Shown in pieces: positions 50,267 to 59,432 of a stretch of 64,000 bases of DNA. The stretch is taken from positions 4,467,501 to 4,531,500 of the forward strand of contig NZ_CP030862.1 in the NCBI RefSeq assembly GCF_003325375.1, read 5' to 3'. The notes below the pieces were generated by a model. The model did not search any database. It had not been told where the DNA came from and worked only from the letters and a program-made list of their open reading frames with translations. The position numbers were made by a program, and so were the translations under genes. How positions within the stretch are numbered: position 1 is the stretch's first letter; the number at the start of each line of letters is the position of its first letter. Origin of the DNA: Streptomyces globosus (GTDB lineage: Bacteria; Actinomycetota; Actinomycetes; Streptomycetales; Streptomycetaceae).

Positions 50267-51847
50267 ATGATCCCGAGGCGTACCCGGTTCGCCCGTGCGG
50301 CCGCCGCCGTCGCCGCGGGGGCGCTGCCGTGCCTGGCGTTCCCGGCGCCGGCGCTGTGGTGGTGGGCGTACGCGGCGCTCGTGCCGTGGATGCTGCTGCT
50401 GCGCTCGGCGCCGAGCGGGCGGCGCGCGGCGCTGGAGGGCTGGCTGGGCGGGGCGGGCTTCATCCTGGCCGTGCACCACTGGCTGCTGCCCAGCCTGCAC
50501 GTGTTCCTGCTGCCGGTGGCAGCCCTGCTGGGCGTCCTGTGGATCCCGTGGGCGCTGCTGGTGCGGACGCTGCTCGGCGGGGTGCCGGCGCGGGGTCGGG
50601 CGGCGGCTGCGCTGGTCCTGGTCCCCGCGGGGTGGCTGCTGTCGGAGCTGGTCCGGTCGTGGCAGGGGCTGGGCGGGCCGTGGGGGCTGCTGGGGGCGAG
50701 CCAGTGGCAGGTCGGCCCGGCGTTGCGGCTGGCCTCGGTGGGCGGTGTGTGGCTGGTGAGCCTGCTGGTGGTGGCGGTGAACTGCGTGCTGGTGCTGCTG
50801 GTCGCCGTTCCGTCGGCGCGGGCGCCGGCCGTGGCGGGGCTGGCGGGGTGCGCCGTGCTGACCGCGGCGGTGTGGCAGTGGGCGCCGCGGCCGCAGGTGT
50901 CGGGCGGGCTGCGGGTGGCGGTCGTCCAGCCGGGCCTGGTGGCCGACGGGCCCGACAGCGCCGAGCGGCGCTTCGCTGCCGGTGAGCGGCTGACGCGGGC
51001 GCTGGCCGGGCGGCCTCTCGACCTGGTGGTGTGGGGGGAGAGCAGTGTCGGGGCGGACCTGGCGGCGCGCCCGGACCTGGCCCGGCGGCTGGCCGCGCTG
51101 TCCGCGGAGGTGGGAGCGCCGGTCCTGGTGAACGTCGACGCGCGGCGGCCCGCCGAAGCCGCCGCGGCGGCCGGAGGGGGCGGCGGGGAGGGGATATTCA
51201 AGAGCTCGGTCCTCGTCGGTGCGGGCGGCCCCACCGGCGACCGGTACGACAAGATGCGCCTGGTCCCGTTCGGGGAGTACGTACCGGCCCGGTCCGTCCT
51301 CGGCTGGGCGACCTCGGTCGGCAGGGCGGCGGGCGAGGACCGCCGGCGCGGAGCGGCCCCGGTGGTGATGGAGCTGCCGGGCGGGGCCGGGGTGCGCATC
51401 GGCCCGCTGGTGTGCTTCGAGTCGGCGTTCCCCGACATGGGCCGGCACCTGGTGCGCGAGGGGGCCGGCCTGCTGGTCGCCCAGTCGGCCACGTCCACCT
51501 TCCAGGAGAGCTGGGCGCCCGCGCAGCACGCCTCGCTCGCCGCGCTGCGGGCCGCGGAGACCGGCCGCCCCGTCGTGCACGCCACCCTCACCGGGATCAG
51601 CGCGGTGCACGGCCCGACGGGCGAGCCGGCCGGCCCGCGCCTCCCGGTCTCCGCGAGCACGGCCGAGGTGTACGAGGTCCCGCTCGCCCGGGGCACGACG
51701 GCCTACGTCCGCTTCGGCGACTGGGCCGCGGCCGCGTCCGTGCTGCTGCTGGCCGGCTGCGGGGCGGGCGCCGCGGTGCGGGCGCTGCGCCTCAGGAGGC
51801 CTGCTCCTGGACCGAGCGCACCACCCGCTCGCACAGTTCGTGGGTGA
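50267..51847 (+). CDS. lnt: Apolipoprotein N-acyltransferase
   Basis: 526 residues. About eight hydrophobic segments precede a nitrilase domain with the Glu-Lys-Cys triad: Glu in VVWGESSVG, Lys in DKMRLVPFGEYVP, Cys in LVCFESAFPD. It transfers a third acyl chain to lipoproteins at the outer face of the cell membrane, as known for some actinobacterial Lnt enzymes. GCGGAGG precedes the ATG. The 3' end overlaps the convergent oxidoreductase gene by 56 bp. The window encodes several lipoprotein substrates. Confidence 0.93.
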   Translation: MIPRRTRFARAAAAVAAGALPCLAFPAPALWWWAYAALVPWMLLLRSAPSGRRAALEGWLGGAGFILAVHHWLLPSLHVFLLPVAALLGVLWIPWALLVRTLLGGVPARGRAAAALVLVPAGWLLSELVRSWQGLGGPWGLLGASQWQVGPALRLASVGGVWLVSLLVVAVNCVLVLLVAVPSARAPAVAGLAGCAVLTAAVWQWAPRPQVSGGLRVAVVQPGLVADGPDSAERRFAAGERLTRALAGRPLDLVVWGESSVGADLAARPDLARRLAALSAEVGAPVLVNVDARRPAEAAAAAGGGGGEGIFKSSVLVGAGGPTGDRYDKMRLVPFGEYVPARSVLGWATSVGRAAGEDRRRGAAPVVMELPGGAGVRIGPLVCFESAFPDMGRHLVREGAGLLVAQSATSTFQESWAPAQHASLAALRAAETGRPVVHATLTGISAVHGPTGEPAGPRLPVSASTAEVYEVPLARGTTAYVRFGDWAAAASVLLLAGCGAGAAVRALRLRRPAPGPSAPPARTVRG

Positions 51848-52697
51848 GCAGCGCGTCCCGCGCGCTGAGCGCCTTCCCCGCCGTCACGGCTTCGAGGAAG
51901 GCGTCGACGGCCTGCTCGATGCCGCGCTGGCGGGCGACCGGCACCCAGTCCCCGCGGCGGCGCACGGTCGGCTGGCCGCGGTGGTCGATGACCTCGGCGA
52001 GGTTGACCACCTGCCGCTTGGTGTCCTGCCCGGACACCTCCAGGACCTCCTCGGGCGATCCGGAGCGGCGGTTCATGATCCCGAGGGCGGTGAAGGCGGG
52101 GCCGGACATCTGCAGGACGAGGTGGTGGACCAGCCCGTCGCGCACGTGGGCGCGCACGTCGAGGTGGTCGGTCTCGCCGGGCGCGAGGAAGCGCAGGGTG
52201 TCGACGACGTGGATGAAGTCGTCGAGGACGAGGGTCCGCGGGTCCTCGGGGAGTCCCACCCGGTTCTTCTGCATGACGATCAGCTCGCGCGGGTGGTCGG
52301 CGCACTGCAGGTAGCCGGGGGCGTGGCGGCGGTTGAAGCCGACGGCGAGGCTCGTGCCGCGCGCCTCGGCGAGCTCGACCAGCCGCCGGGACTCCGCGAG
52401 CTCGTAGGCGAGCGGCTTGTCCACGTACGTCGGGACGCCGGCCTCCAGCAGCCGGCCGACGATCTCCGGGTGGGCGGAGGTCGGCGCGTGCACGAACGCC
52501 GCATCGAGGCCCTCGGCCAGCAGCCCGTCGAGCCCGCTGTGGCGCTGCGCGGCGGGGATCCTGTGCGTCTCCCCGATGAGCTCCAGGGTGGCCGGGGTCC
52601 TGGTCTGGAGGTGCAGCTCCAGACCGGGGCGGGCGGAGAGGACGGGCAGGTACGCCTTCCGGGCGATGTCGCCCAGTCCGATGACGCCGACCTTCAC
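51792..52697 (-). CDS. Gfo/Idh/MocA-family oxidoreductase
   Basis: 301 residues. The N-terminal Rossmann domain has VGVIGLGDIARKAYLPVL and the family motif (usually EKP) as DKP in VPTYVDKPLA. The C-terminal alpha/beta domain includes DDFIHVVDTLRFLAPGE, where His and Asp probably contact substrate. It is expected to use NAD(P) and a sugar- or inositol-like substrate, which I cannot name. Its 3' end lies inside the end of lnt. Confidence 0.9.
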   Translation of the reverse strand: MKVGVIGLGDIARKAYLPVLSARPGLELHLQTRTPATLELIGETHRIPAAQRHSGLDGLLAEGLDAAFVHAPTSAHPEIVGRLLEAGVPTYVDKPLAYELAESRRLVELAEARGTSLAVGFNRRHAPGYLQCADHPRELIVMQKNRVGLPEDPRTLVLDDFIHVVDTLRFLAPGETDHLDVRAHVRDGLVHHLVLQMSGPAFTALGIMNRRSGSPEEVLEVSGQDTKRQVVNLAEVIDHRGQPTVRRRGDWVPVARQRGIEQAVDAFLEAVTAGKALSARDALLTHELCERVVRSVQEQAS

Positions 52698-52780
52698 CGT
52701 GCACCTCCGTGTCGTGCCGTGTCCGATCCCCGCAGCTTAATCGCTGGTGGAGCGGCTTGCGTTGGCCCAGGATGGCCGCC

Positions 52781-53305
52781 ATGACGACGACTCCGGGATC
52801 CTCCCGCACCGAACCCCCCACCCGCGCCGGCGAACGCGAGATGCTGGAGGGCTGGCTGGACTACCACCGCGCCACCCTCGCCTGGAAGTGCGAGGGCCTC
52901 GCCGAGGAGGACCTGCGCAGGGCGCCCCTCCCGCCGTCCGAGCTGTCGCTGATGGGCCTGGTGCGGCACATGGCGGAGGTGGAGAGGTACTGGTTCCGGG
53001 AGATCATGCTCGGCGAGGACCTTCCCGACCGCTACGTCACCCGCGAGGACCGGGACGGGGACTTCCACTTCACGGCGGAGGACACCTGGGCAGACGCGGA
53101 GCGGGTGTGGCGCACGGAGGTGGAGGAGGCCCGCAAGGCCGCGGCGGGCCGCTCCCTGGACCTGGCGTCGAAGGCCGACAGCCACCACCGGGGCGAGGTG
53201 TTCACCCTGCGCTGGGTCTACCTCCACATGATCGAGGAGTACGCGCGCCACAACGGGCACGCGGACCTGCTGAGGGAGCAGCTCGACGGCGCCACCGGCG
53301 ACTGA
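52781..53305 (+). CDS. DinB-like/DUF664 protein
   Basis: 174 residues with the DinB four-helix pattern. The probable metal ligands are the His in LMGLVRHMAEVERYWF and the two in YLHMIEEYARHNGHADLLRE. Streptomycetes have many such proteins, related to thiol-dependent (mycothiol) transferases. The ATG at 52781 follows CAGGAT by seven nucleotides; an in-frame ATG at 52772 is possible. Confidence 0.88.
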   Translation: MTTTPGSSRTEPPTRAGEREMLEGWLDYHRATLAWKCEGLAEEDLRRAPLPPSELSLMGLVRHMAEVERYWFREIMLGEDLPDRYVTREDRDGDFHFTAEDTWADAERVWRTEVEEARKAAAGRSLDLASKADSHHRGEVFTLRWVYLHMIEEYARHNGHADLLREQLDGATGD

Positions 53306-53435
53306 CGTCCGGCCTCGGCACGCGCTGGGCACGGATGTCCGACTCGCGGTGTCCGGCTGACGTCCGTCACCCGTGCGGGGTCAATTCCGGCTCCCGGTTT
53401 TCACAACGGGGTCCCCACACAGCAGAGTTGCGCGA

Positions 53436-53984
53436 GTGCATCCAACCCGAACCACGACGAAACTGCTGCTGTCGGTGGCCTGCGCCGTCTCGGCCGTGTC
53501 CGGCTGTATGAACGTGACCCCCGCCCCGATGCAGCCCGCCGGCGCCCCCGGGACCGCCGGCACGCCGCCCCGGCACGAGCCGAGCGGCCAGTCGGACCCC
53601 GTGGAGGTCCGGGCGCCCGCGCTGGAGGCGCTCAGGGCGGGGCCGGAGCAGCCCGCGCAGGCCACGGCCTCCGCGACCGGCTCCGGCCCCGCGGTGCCGG
53701 CCGCGGCGGAGCCCGCCGGGTCCTCCGCGGGGACTCCTCCCGGAGGGGTCGCGCCGCCCGTCCCGGACATCCCGGAGCCGCTGCCGCCGGGCAGCGCCGT
53801 CAGCCCCGGCCAGGCCGGGCAGGGGCCGCGCGAGCGCGCGGAGCCGAAGGCGCGGGTGCCGCGCGAGGTGGCGGAGCGGCTTCCGGTCCGGCCGGAGGAC
53901 GTGTGCGCGTTCGGCCGCAAGCACGGCAGGTGGGCACCGGACAGCCCGGAGGCGCGGATCTGCGGGGGCGTCGAAGGCGGCTGA
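53436..53984 (+). CDS. Pro/Ala-rich secreted lipoprotein
   Basis: 182 residues. The signal peptide is HPTRTTTKLLLSVACAVSAV followed by lipobox V-S-G-C, so the mature protein is lipid-anchored. Most of it is a disordered Pro/Ala/Gly-rich spacer. The last 45 residues are more ordered and hold two cysteines (EDVCAFGRKHGRW and ARICGG) that may form a disulphide. No family recognised. The GTG start is chosen because the signal peptide begins there. Confidence 0.72.
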   Translation: MHPTRTTTKLLLSVACAVSAVSGCMNVTPAPMQPAGAPGTAGTPPRHEPSGQSDPVEVRAPALEALRAGPEQPAQATASATGSGPAVPAAAEPAGSSAGTPPGGVAPPVPDIPEPLPPGSAVSPGQAGQGPRERAEPKARVPREVAERLPVRPEDVCAFGRKHGRWAPDSPEARICGGVEGG

Positions 53985-54002
53985 GAGCGGCTGACGGCGC
54001 CC

Positions 54003-54030
54003 GGCCCGCCGCGAGGCGGACCGGCGGGCC
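54003..54030. terminator. Bidirectional hairpin between convergent genes
   Basis: GGCCCGCCG-N10-CGGCGGGCC, perfect 9-bp arms, between the stop codons of the convergent lipoprotein and TPR genes. Confidence 0.65.
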
Positions 54031-54094
54031 CGTCGGACCGGGAAACCCGGCGGCGGCGCCGGCGGGCTGTCCGCGGCCCGGTGCGACCGACCGC

Positions 54095-54610
54095 TCAGGG
54101 GTGCTGTCCGGGGAACCGCAGGGGCCCCTGGCCCGGTTCTCCCGCCAGCCGCCGCTCCAGGCGGCTGATGGCGGACCGTACGCCGGCCCCGTAGCCGTCG
54201 TCGGGCAGCGCCCGGGCGGCGGCCCTGGCCCGTTCCAGGTGGAGCCGGGCCTCGGCGGTGCGCTGGAGTTTGGCGTAGTCGGCGGCCAGGCTCAGGTGCA
54301 GCGAGGGGTAGAACACGCGGACGGCCGGCGGCGGGAGCTCGTGCCGGGGGCGCGGCCCCTCCCGCAGCGCGTCGGCGGCGGTCAGGGCCCGCAGGTCCCA
54401 GGCCAGCTCGTCGGCGGGGTCATCCTGGGCGTCGGCCAGGTAGTGGGCGAGCGTGCACCGGTGCAGGCCGTTGCCCTCCTCGCCCAGCTCGGTCCACAGG
54501 TCGCGGAGCCGGTTGCGGGCCTCCTCGCGGTCCCCGGCGTGCAGCAGGATGACCGCCTGGCCGATCCGGGTCATGACGGCGTCCTCCGACGCCTCCTGCT
54601 GCTCGGTCAC
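54095..54610 (-). CDS. TPR-like helical-repeat protein
   Basis: 171 residues, all helical, with a tetratricopeptide-like pattern (VILLHAGDREEARNRLRDLW; HLSLAADYAKLQRTAEARLH; LERARAAARALPDDGYGAGV). It is probably a cytoplasmic protein-interaction module. The GTG start has GGAGG five nucleotides upstream. Similar genes are common in streptomycetes; the function is unknown. Confidence 0.78.
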   Translation of the reverse strand: MTEQQEASEDAVMTRIGQAVILLHAGDREEARNRLRDLWTELGEEGNGLHRCTLAHYLADAQDDPADELAWDLRALTAADALREGPRPRHELPPPAVRVFYPSLHLSLAADYAKLQRTAEARLHLERARAAARALPDDGYGAGVRSAISRLERRLAGEPGQGPLRFPGQHP

Positions 54611-54786
54611 CGCGGCCTCCGGCTTGCTCGCCCTGGCAGACCTGCTCCGGTCTGACCGTCCCGACGCTAGACCGTCGGTTCCGGATCCTGCCTGACCCAC
54701 GCCGCCCGGCGCGGGCCCGACCGGCTATCGGGGGGAGACGGCCCCGGACGGAGGTGCCTGACAGGGGGCCGAGGCCCGCGCGGGGC

Positions 54787-55464
54787 TCAGCCGACGTTCG
54801 GGATCCGCCAGTCGATCGGCTCGTGGCCCTGCGCGGCGACAGCCTCGTTGATCTGCGTGAAGGGGCGGGAGCCGAAGAACTTCTTCGCGGAGAGCGGGGA
54901 CGGGTGGGCGCCCTTGACCACGACGTGCCGCTCCTGGTCGATCAGCGGGAGCTTCTTCTGGGCGTAGGCGCCCCACAGCACGAAGACGGCCGGGTCGGGC
55001 CGGTCGGCGACGGCGCGGATCACCGCGTCGGTGAACTTCTCCCAGCCCTTGCCCTTGTGCGAGTTGGGCTCGCCCTCGCGGACGGTCAGCACCGCGTTCA
55101 GCAGGAGGACGCCCTGCTCGGCCCACGGCATCAGGTAGCCGTTGTCGGGGACGGGGAGGTCGAGCTCCGCCTGCATCTCCTTGTAGATGTTGCGCAGGGA
55201 GGGCGGCGTCCTGACGCCGGGCAGGACGGAGAAGCACAGGCCGTGGCCCTGGCCGGCGCCGTGGTACGGGTCCTGGCCCAGGACCAGCACCTTCACCTTC
55301 TCGAAGGGGGTGGCCTCCAGCGCCGCGAAGACCTGCTCGCGGGGCGGGTAGACCGGCCCGTTCGCCCGCTCCTCCTCGACGAACTCGGTGAGCTCCTTGA
55401 AGTAGGGCTGGTCCAGCTCCCCGCCGAGGACGGGAAGCCAGGACTCGGGCAGCATCTGGGTCAC
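54787..55464 (-). CDS. ung: Uracil-DNA glycosylase (family 1)
   Basis: 225 residues, close to the E. coli length. The water-activating loop is VLGQDPYHGAGQGHGLCFSV with the catalytic Asp, and the Leu loop is KGAHPSPLSAKKFFG. It removes uracil from DNA. The GTG start has GGAGG eight nucleotides upstream. With mug at 13.5 kb the window encodes two uracil-removing glycosylases of different families. Confidence 0.96.
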   Translation of the reverse strand: MTQMLPESWLPVLGGELDQPYFKELTEFVEEERANGPVYPPREQVFAALEATPFEKVKVLVLGQDPYHGAGQGHGLCFSVLPGVRTPPSLRNIYKEMQAELDLPVPDNGYLMPWAEQGVLLLNAVLTVREGEPNSHKGKGWEKFTDAVIRAVADRPDPAVFVLWGAYAQKKLPLIDQERHVVVKGAHPSPLSAKKFFGSRPFTQINEAVAAQGHEPIDWRIPNVG

Positions 55465-55543
55465 GGCGACAACCTCCGGTAGTACAAGTACGCGCAACGC
55501 GTGCAACGCCCCGAACCTACCGGCAGCCACTGACACTGCCTCA

Positions 55544-55595
55544 CCCGCAGGGGGTCCCCCGGAGGCCGGTGTGCTCCCGGGGCACCCCCTGCGGG
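55544..55595 (-). terminator. Hairpin terminator after solute-binding protein gene
   Basis: CCCGCAGGGGGT (55544-55555) pairs perfectly with 55584-55595; the 28-nt loop is itself G/C-rich and partly self-complementary. It lies 6 bp beyond the stop on the minus strand. Confidence 0.7.
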
Positions 55596-55600
55596 GCGGA

Positions 55601-57187
55601 TCACCAGCTGGTCTTGCGGTACAGCTCCCACATCTGGAAGACGGTCTGCGGGTCCAGCGCGCGCTCGGCGCCCGCGATGTCCTCGCGTGCGGCCACGTAC
55701 AGCTTGCCCTGCCACAGGGGCAGCAGGCGGACGTCCTCGGCGAAGATCTGCTGGGCCTGCTCGAACTGCGGGATGCCGGCCGCGCGGTCGCCCTCGCGGC
55801 GGGACTTCGGCAGCAGGTCGGTGAGGATCTGCGCGGGCTCGTACGGGGTTCCGACCGCGTTCTCCTTGCCGACGAACGGCGCGATGAAGTTGTCCGGGTC
55901 CGGGAAGTCGGGGAACCAGCCTCGGCCGAAGACGGGGTACTGGCCGCTCTTGTAGCCCTCCTGGAAGGCCTTCCAGGGCTGGCCGCGCAGGGTGACCTTG
56001 AACAGGCCGCTCTCGTCGAGCTGGCGCTTGATCTCGGTGAACTCGTCCGCGGTGGAGGCGCCGTAGCGGTCGGTGGTGTACCAGAAGGTCAGCTCGACGG
56101 GCTGGGTGATGCCGGCGTCCTTGAGGATCTTCTTGGCCTTGGGGACGTCGGCCTGTCCGTACTTGTCGTAGAAGGGCGTCTTGTGCCCCACGACACCCTT
56201 GGGGACCATCGAGTACAGCGGCTCGGCGGTGCCCTGGTAGACCTTGGAGACGAGCAAGCCGCGGTCAATGACCTGGGCGATCGCCTGGCGGACGGGCGCC
56301 TTGGCGACGTTCGGGTCGTCCTTGGGGTTGAAGACCAGGTAGCGGATCTCGGAGCCGACGTTCTCGACGACCTGGACGCCCTGGGAGTTGGCCGCGGGGT
56401 CCTGCAGCTCCCTGATCTGGGCGGCGGAGAGGCCTCGGTAGGTGGCGTCGATCTCGTTGGCCTTGAGGGCGGAGACCATCTGGCCGGCGTCCGCGAAGTA
56501 GCGGATGGTGACCCCGTCGTTGCGGCGGTTCGCGAAGCCGTTGTAGGAGGCGTTCCCGGTCAGGACGGCCTCGCTGCCCTCCTTGTACGACTCCAGGACG
56601 TACGGGCCGGAGCCGGTGACCTTGCCGTCCTCGCGGACCTTGTCGGCGGGGTACACGCCGGGGGCGACCAGCGAGGCCGCGGGCGAGCCGAGGACGAAGG
56701 GGAAGGTGGCGTCCGGGGTCTTCAGGTGGAAGACGACCGTCTGCGCGTCGGGGGTCTCGATCCGGTCGAGGCTGCCGAAGAGGTCCTTGGGGCCGACCTT
56801 GGAGCCGATGGTCCGGATCCGGTCCAGGGAGTGCTTGACGGCCTTCGCGTCGAGGGTCTCGCCGTTGGAGAACTTCAGGCCCTTGCGCAGGGTGCAGCGG
56901 TAGGACTCGTTCGCGGAGTCGGTGAACTCGCAGTTCTGCGCGGCGTCGGGCTGGGGCTTGGCGGATCCCGTGGGGAACGCCAGAAGGGTCTGGTAGACGT
57001 TGCGGTACAGCTCCCAGGAGCCGTCCCAGGCCGCGGCGGGATCGAGGGTGGTGGGGGCGCTCGTCGTGCCGACGGTGATCTTCTTTTCGGCGTCTTTGCT
57101 GTCGTCCGAAAGCAGACCGCATCCGGCGAGCAGGGATATGGACGCAAGGGCCGCAGTGATCTGCAGGCTTCTGGTCCGGTTGAACAC
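55601..57187 (-). CDS. ABC transporter solute-binding protein, family 5 (peptide type)
   Basis: 528 residues. A lipoprotein signal peptide (FNRTRSLQITAALASISLLA, lipobox LAGC) leads into an SBP_bac_5 domain: TLRKGLKFSNGETLDAKAVK and VKHSLDRIRTIGS are the family signature region. It probably binds oligopeptides or nickel complexes at the cell surface. The GTG at 57187 is chosen because GAGGAG lies seven nucleotides upstream; a GTG two codons earlier is too close. No permease or ATPase gene adjoins, so it is an orphan binding protein. Confidence 0.93.
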   Translation of the reverse strand: MFNRTRSLQITAALASISLLAGCGLLSDDSKDAEKKITVGTTSAPTTLDPAAAWDGSWELYRNVYQTLLAFPTGSAKPQPDAAQNCEFTDSANESYRCTLRKGLKFSNGETLDAKAVKHSLDRIRTIGSKVGPKDLFGSLDRIETPDAQTVVFHLKTPDATFPFVLGSPAASLVAPGVYPADKVREDGKVTGSGPYVLESYKEGSEAVLTGNASYNGFANRRNDGVTIRYFADAGQMVSALKANEIDATYRGLSAAQIRELQDPAANSQGVQVVENVGSEIRYLVFNPKDDPNVAKAPVRQAIAQVIDRGLLVSKVYQGTAEPLYSMVPKGVVGHKTPFYDKYGQADVPKAKKILKDAGITQPVELTFWYTTDRYGASTADEFTEIKRQLDESGLFKVTLRGQPWKAFQEGYKSGQYPVFGRGWFPDFPDPDNFIAPFVGKENAVGTPYEPAQILTDLLPKSRREGDRAAGIPQFEQAQQIFAEDVRLLPLWQGKLYVAAREDIAGAERALDPQTVFQMWELYRKTSW

Positions 57188-57295
57188 GTGCACGCTCCTC
57201 GATCAGCCAGGGGTGCGGCAGACCCTACCGCAGTGCGGCACAAATCCAATGGGCAGGTTTAGTGCGCCGCTTGACCGATTTAGGACCCGTTCGAT

Positions 57296-57328
57296 ACGTA
57301 TTTGCCTCCCCCGAGGAGGCAAATACGT
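57296..57328 (-). terminator. Perfect AT-containing hairpin terminator after SDR gene
   Basis: ACGTATTTGCCTCC (57296-57309) with its exact complement at 57315-57328, 5-nt loop. It is 11 bp beyond the SDR stop on the minus strand and upstream of the binding-protein gene, insulating the two. Confidence 0.82.
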
Positions 57329-57339
57329 CCGATTATCGG

Positions 57340-58101
57340 TCAGTGAACTCCGGCATTGAGGAACATTCCGCCGTCGACAACCAGTGTTTGACCCGTGATC
57401 CATTCCGCTTGCGCAGACGTGAGGAATGCCGCAGCTCCACCGATGTCGGCCGGAACGCCCAACCTCCCCAGCGGGTACGCGGCCGCGGCCTCCGCCTCCC
57501 TGTTCTCGTAGAGCGCCTGCGCGAACCTGGTCTTGACCACGGCGGGCGCGATCGCGTTGACGCGGACCCCCGGCGCCATCTCGTGCGCGAGCTGGAGCGT
57601 CAGATTGATCATGGCCGCCTTGCTCATCCCGTACGCCCCGATGAACGGCGAGGCCGAGACGCCGGCGATGGACGCGATGTTCACGATCGCGCCGCCGTGC
57701 TCCTTCTGCCAGGCGTGCCAGGTCCGCTGGGCGAAGCCGAGCGCCGAGATGACGTTCGTCTCGAAGACCTTCCGCGCGACCCCCAGGTCGAGGTCCGCGA
57801 TCGGGCCGAAGACGGGATTGGTGCCCGCGTTGTTGACCAGGAAGTCGATGCGCCCGAACGCCTCCATCGTGCGCTCGACCGCGACGGCCTGGTGGGCCTC
57901 GTCGTGCGCCTTCCCGGCCACGCCGATCACCCGCTCCGCGCCGAGCGCCTCGACGGCCTCCTTCAGCGCCTCCTCGTTGCGGCCCGTGATGCACACCCGG
58001 TCGCCCCGGGCCACGAGCGCCTCGGCGATGCCGCGGCCGATGCCCCGGCTCGCGCCGGTGATCAGCGCGACCTTGCCGCTGTCCGTTCCCTCGTACGCCA
58101 T
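57340..58101 (-). CDS. SDR-family oxidoreductase
   Basis: 253 residues, classical short-chain dehydrogenase. The cofactor loop is TGASRGIGRGI, then NNAG, the active-site Ser in NIASIAGVSA, and Tyr-x-x-x-Lys in YGMSKAAM. The C-terminus VVDGGMFLNAGVH is typical. It lies 44 bp downstream of a second SDR gene on the same strand and is probably co-transcribed with it. The substrate is unknown; acyl or keto compounds are likely. Confidence 0.92.
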   Translation of the reverse strand: MAYEGTDSGKVALITGASRGIGRGIAEALVARGDRVCITGRNEEALKEAVEALGAERVIGVAGKAHDEAHQAVAVERTMEAFGRIDFLVNNAGTNPVFGPIADLDLGVARKVFETNVISALGFAQRTWHAWQKEHGGAIVNIASIAGVSASPFIGAYGMSKAAMINLTLQLAHEMAPGVRVNAIAPAVVKTRFAQALYENREAEAAAAYPLGRLGVPADIGGAAAFLTSAQAEWITGQTLVVDGGMFLNAGVH

Positions 58102-58144
58102 CGCCTCTCCCCTGCCTCTCTCCGCCTGCCCCTCGCCGCCGCCG

Positions 58145-58906
58145 TCAGCCGAGCGGGCCGCCGGCCACGTACAGGACCTGCCCGGAGACGAAGCCCGCAG
58201 CGTCGCCCGTGAAGAAGGCGATCGCGTTGGCCACGTCCTCGGGGCGCCCGACGCGCTGGACGGGGATCTGGGTGGCGGCCGCCGCCTGGAAGTCCTCGAA
58301 GCCCATGCCGACGCGGGCGGCCGTCTGGGCGGTCATGTCGGTGGCGATGAAGCCGGGCGCGACCGCGTTCGCGGTGATGCCGAACTTGCCGAGCTCGATG
58401 GCGAGGGTCTTGGTCAGGCCCTGGAGGCCGGCCTTGGCGGCCGAGTAGTTGGCCTGGCCCCGGTTGCCGAGCGCAGAGCTGCTGGAAAGGTTGACGATGC
58501 GGCCGAACCCGGCGTCGACCATGTGCTTCTGACAGGCCCTCGACATCAGGAACGCCCCGCGCAGGTGCACGTTCATGACGGTGTCCCAGTCGCCCTCGCT
58601 CATCTTGAAGAGCAGGTTGTCGCGCAGCACGCCCGCGTTGTTGACCAGGATGGTCGGCGCGCCGAGCGTGGCCGCGACGCGCTCGACGGCCGCCTCGACC
58701 TGCGCGGCGTCCGAGACGTCGCAGCCGACGGCGACGGCCTTGCCGCCGGCCGCGGTGACGGCCTCGACGGCGTCCTTGCAGGCGGCCTCGTCGAGGTCGA
58801 GTACGGCGACCGCACGGCCCTCGGCGGCCAGGCGCACGGCGGTGGCCGCGCCGATGCCCCGGGCCGCCCCGGTCACGATCGCGACGCGCTGCTCGGTGGT
58901 GGACAT
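58145..58906 (-). CDS. 3-oxoacyl-ACP-reductase-like SDR (FabG type)
   Basis: 253 residues. TGAARGIGAAT is the cofactor loop, NNAGVLRDNLLFKMSEGDWD matches the FabG-type active-site helix, and NLSSSSALGNRGQANYSAAK carries the catalytic Ser, Tyr and Lys. FabG-like reductases act on 3-oxoacyl-ACP or -CoA. A perfect palindrome upstream (58971-58982) suggests regulation, perhaps by a fatty-acid-responsive repressor. It leads a two-SDR operon. Confidence 0.92.
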   Translation of the reverse strand: MSTTEQRVAIVTGAARGIGAATAVRLAAEGRAVAVLDLDEAACKDAVEAVTAAGGKAVAVGCDVSDAAQVEAAVERVAATLGAPTILVNNAGVLRDNLLFKMSEGDWDTVMNVHLRGAFLMSRACQKHMVDAGFGRIVNLSSSSALGNRGQANYSAAKAGLQGLTKTLAIELGKFGITANAVAPGFIATDMTAQTAARVGMGFEDFQAAAATQIPVQRVGRPEDVANAIAFFTGDAAGFVSGQVLYVAGGPLG

Positions 58907-58970
58907 GCTGGATCTCCTCGCCCTTGGAATCCTCTGCGCGGCCGCCCGTGGGTGAGCAACCGCTTAGTAG

Positions 58971-58982
58971 CCTCAGCTGAGG
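58971..58982. promoter_or_regulatory. Palindrome upstream of SDR operon
   Basis: Perfect 12-bp palindrome CCTCAGCTGAGG, 65 bp upstream of the FabG-type gene, next to TACTAAGCGGTTGC on the minus strand. Candidate operator. Confidence 0.4.
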
Positions 58983-59048
58983 AGACGCTAGGAGCCCCGG
59001 CACCCGGTGTCAACGGCGCCGGGCCCGGGGCCCGCCCGAAGGTCCGGA

Positions 59049-59432
59049 TCAGCGCACCAGCAGGTCGAGCAGGCGTTCCACCTCGGCCTCCGGATCCGCC
59101 GTCAGGCCCGTGTGCACCGGCCCCGGTTGCACCACCGTGCTGCGCGGCGCGATCAGCCAGCGGAAGCGGCGCCCCGCGTCGTCCCCGGCGGCCTGGCCGG
59201 CCCGCTCGCCGCCGCTGCACACGCCCTCGACGCCGCGCAGGGCCGCCCGTACGCCGGTCACGTCGGCGCCGGGGTCCAGCGCGAGGAGCTTGGACTCGTC
59301 GAGGTGGGTGCGGGCGGCGACGTACGAGCGCGCCCGGCAGTAGACGATCACCCCGGCGTTGAAGCACTCGCCGCGCTCCATCCGGGGCACGACGCGCACC
59401 AGCGCGTATTCGAAGACGTCCCGCTCGGTCAC
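59049..59432 (-). CDS. DUF3037 protein
   Basis: 127 residues with the DUF3037 pattern: EYALVRVVPRMERGECFNAG, VIVYCRARSYVAARTHLDES and RFRWLIAPRSTVVQPGPVHT. The GTG start overlaps the stop of the HipA-like gene by 4 nt (GTGA), so the two proteins are made together. The biochemical role of DUF3037 is unknown, but the pairing with HipA-like kinases recurs in bacteria as far as I recall. It may regulate or be phosphorylated by its partner. Confidence 0.85.
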   Translation of the reverse strand: MTERDVFEYALVRVVPRMERGECFNAGVIVYCRARSYVAARTHLDESKLLALDPGADVTGVRAALRGVEGVCSGGERAGQAAGDDAGRRFRWLIAPRSTVVQPGPVHTGLTADPEAEVERLLDLLVR

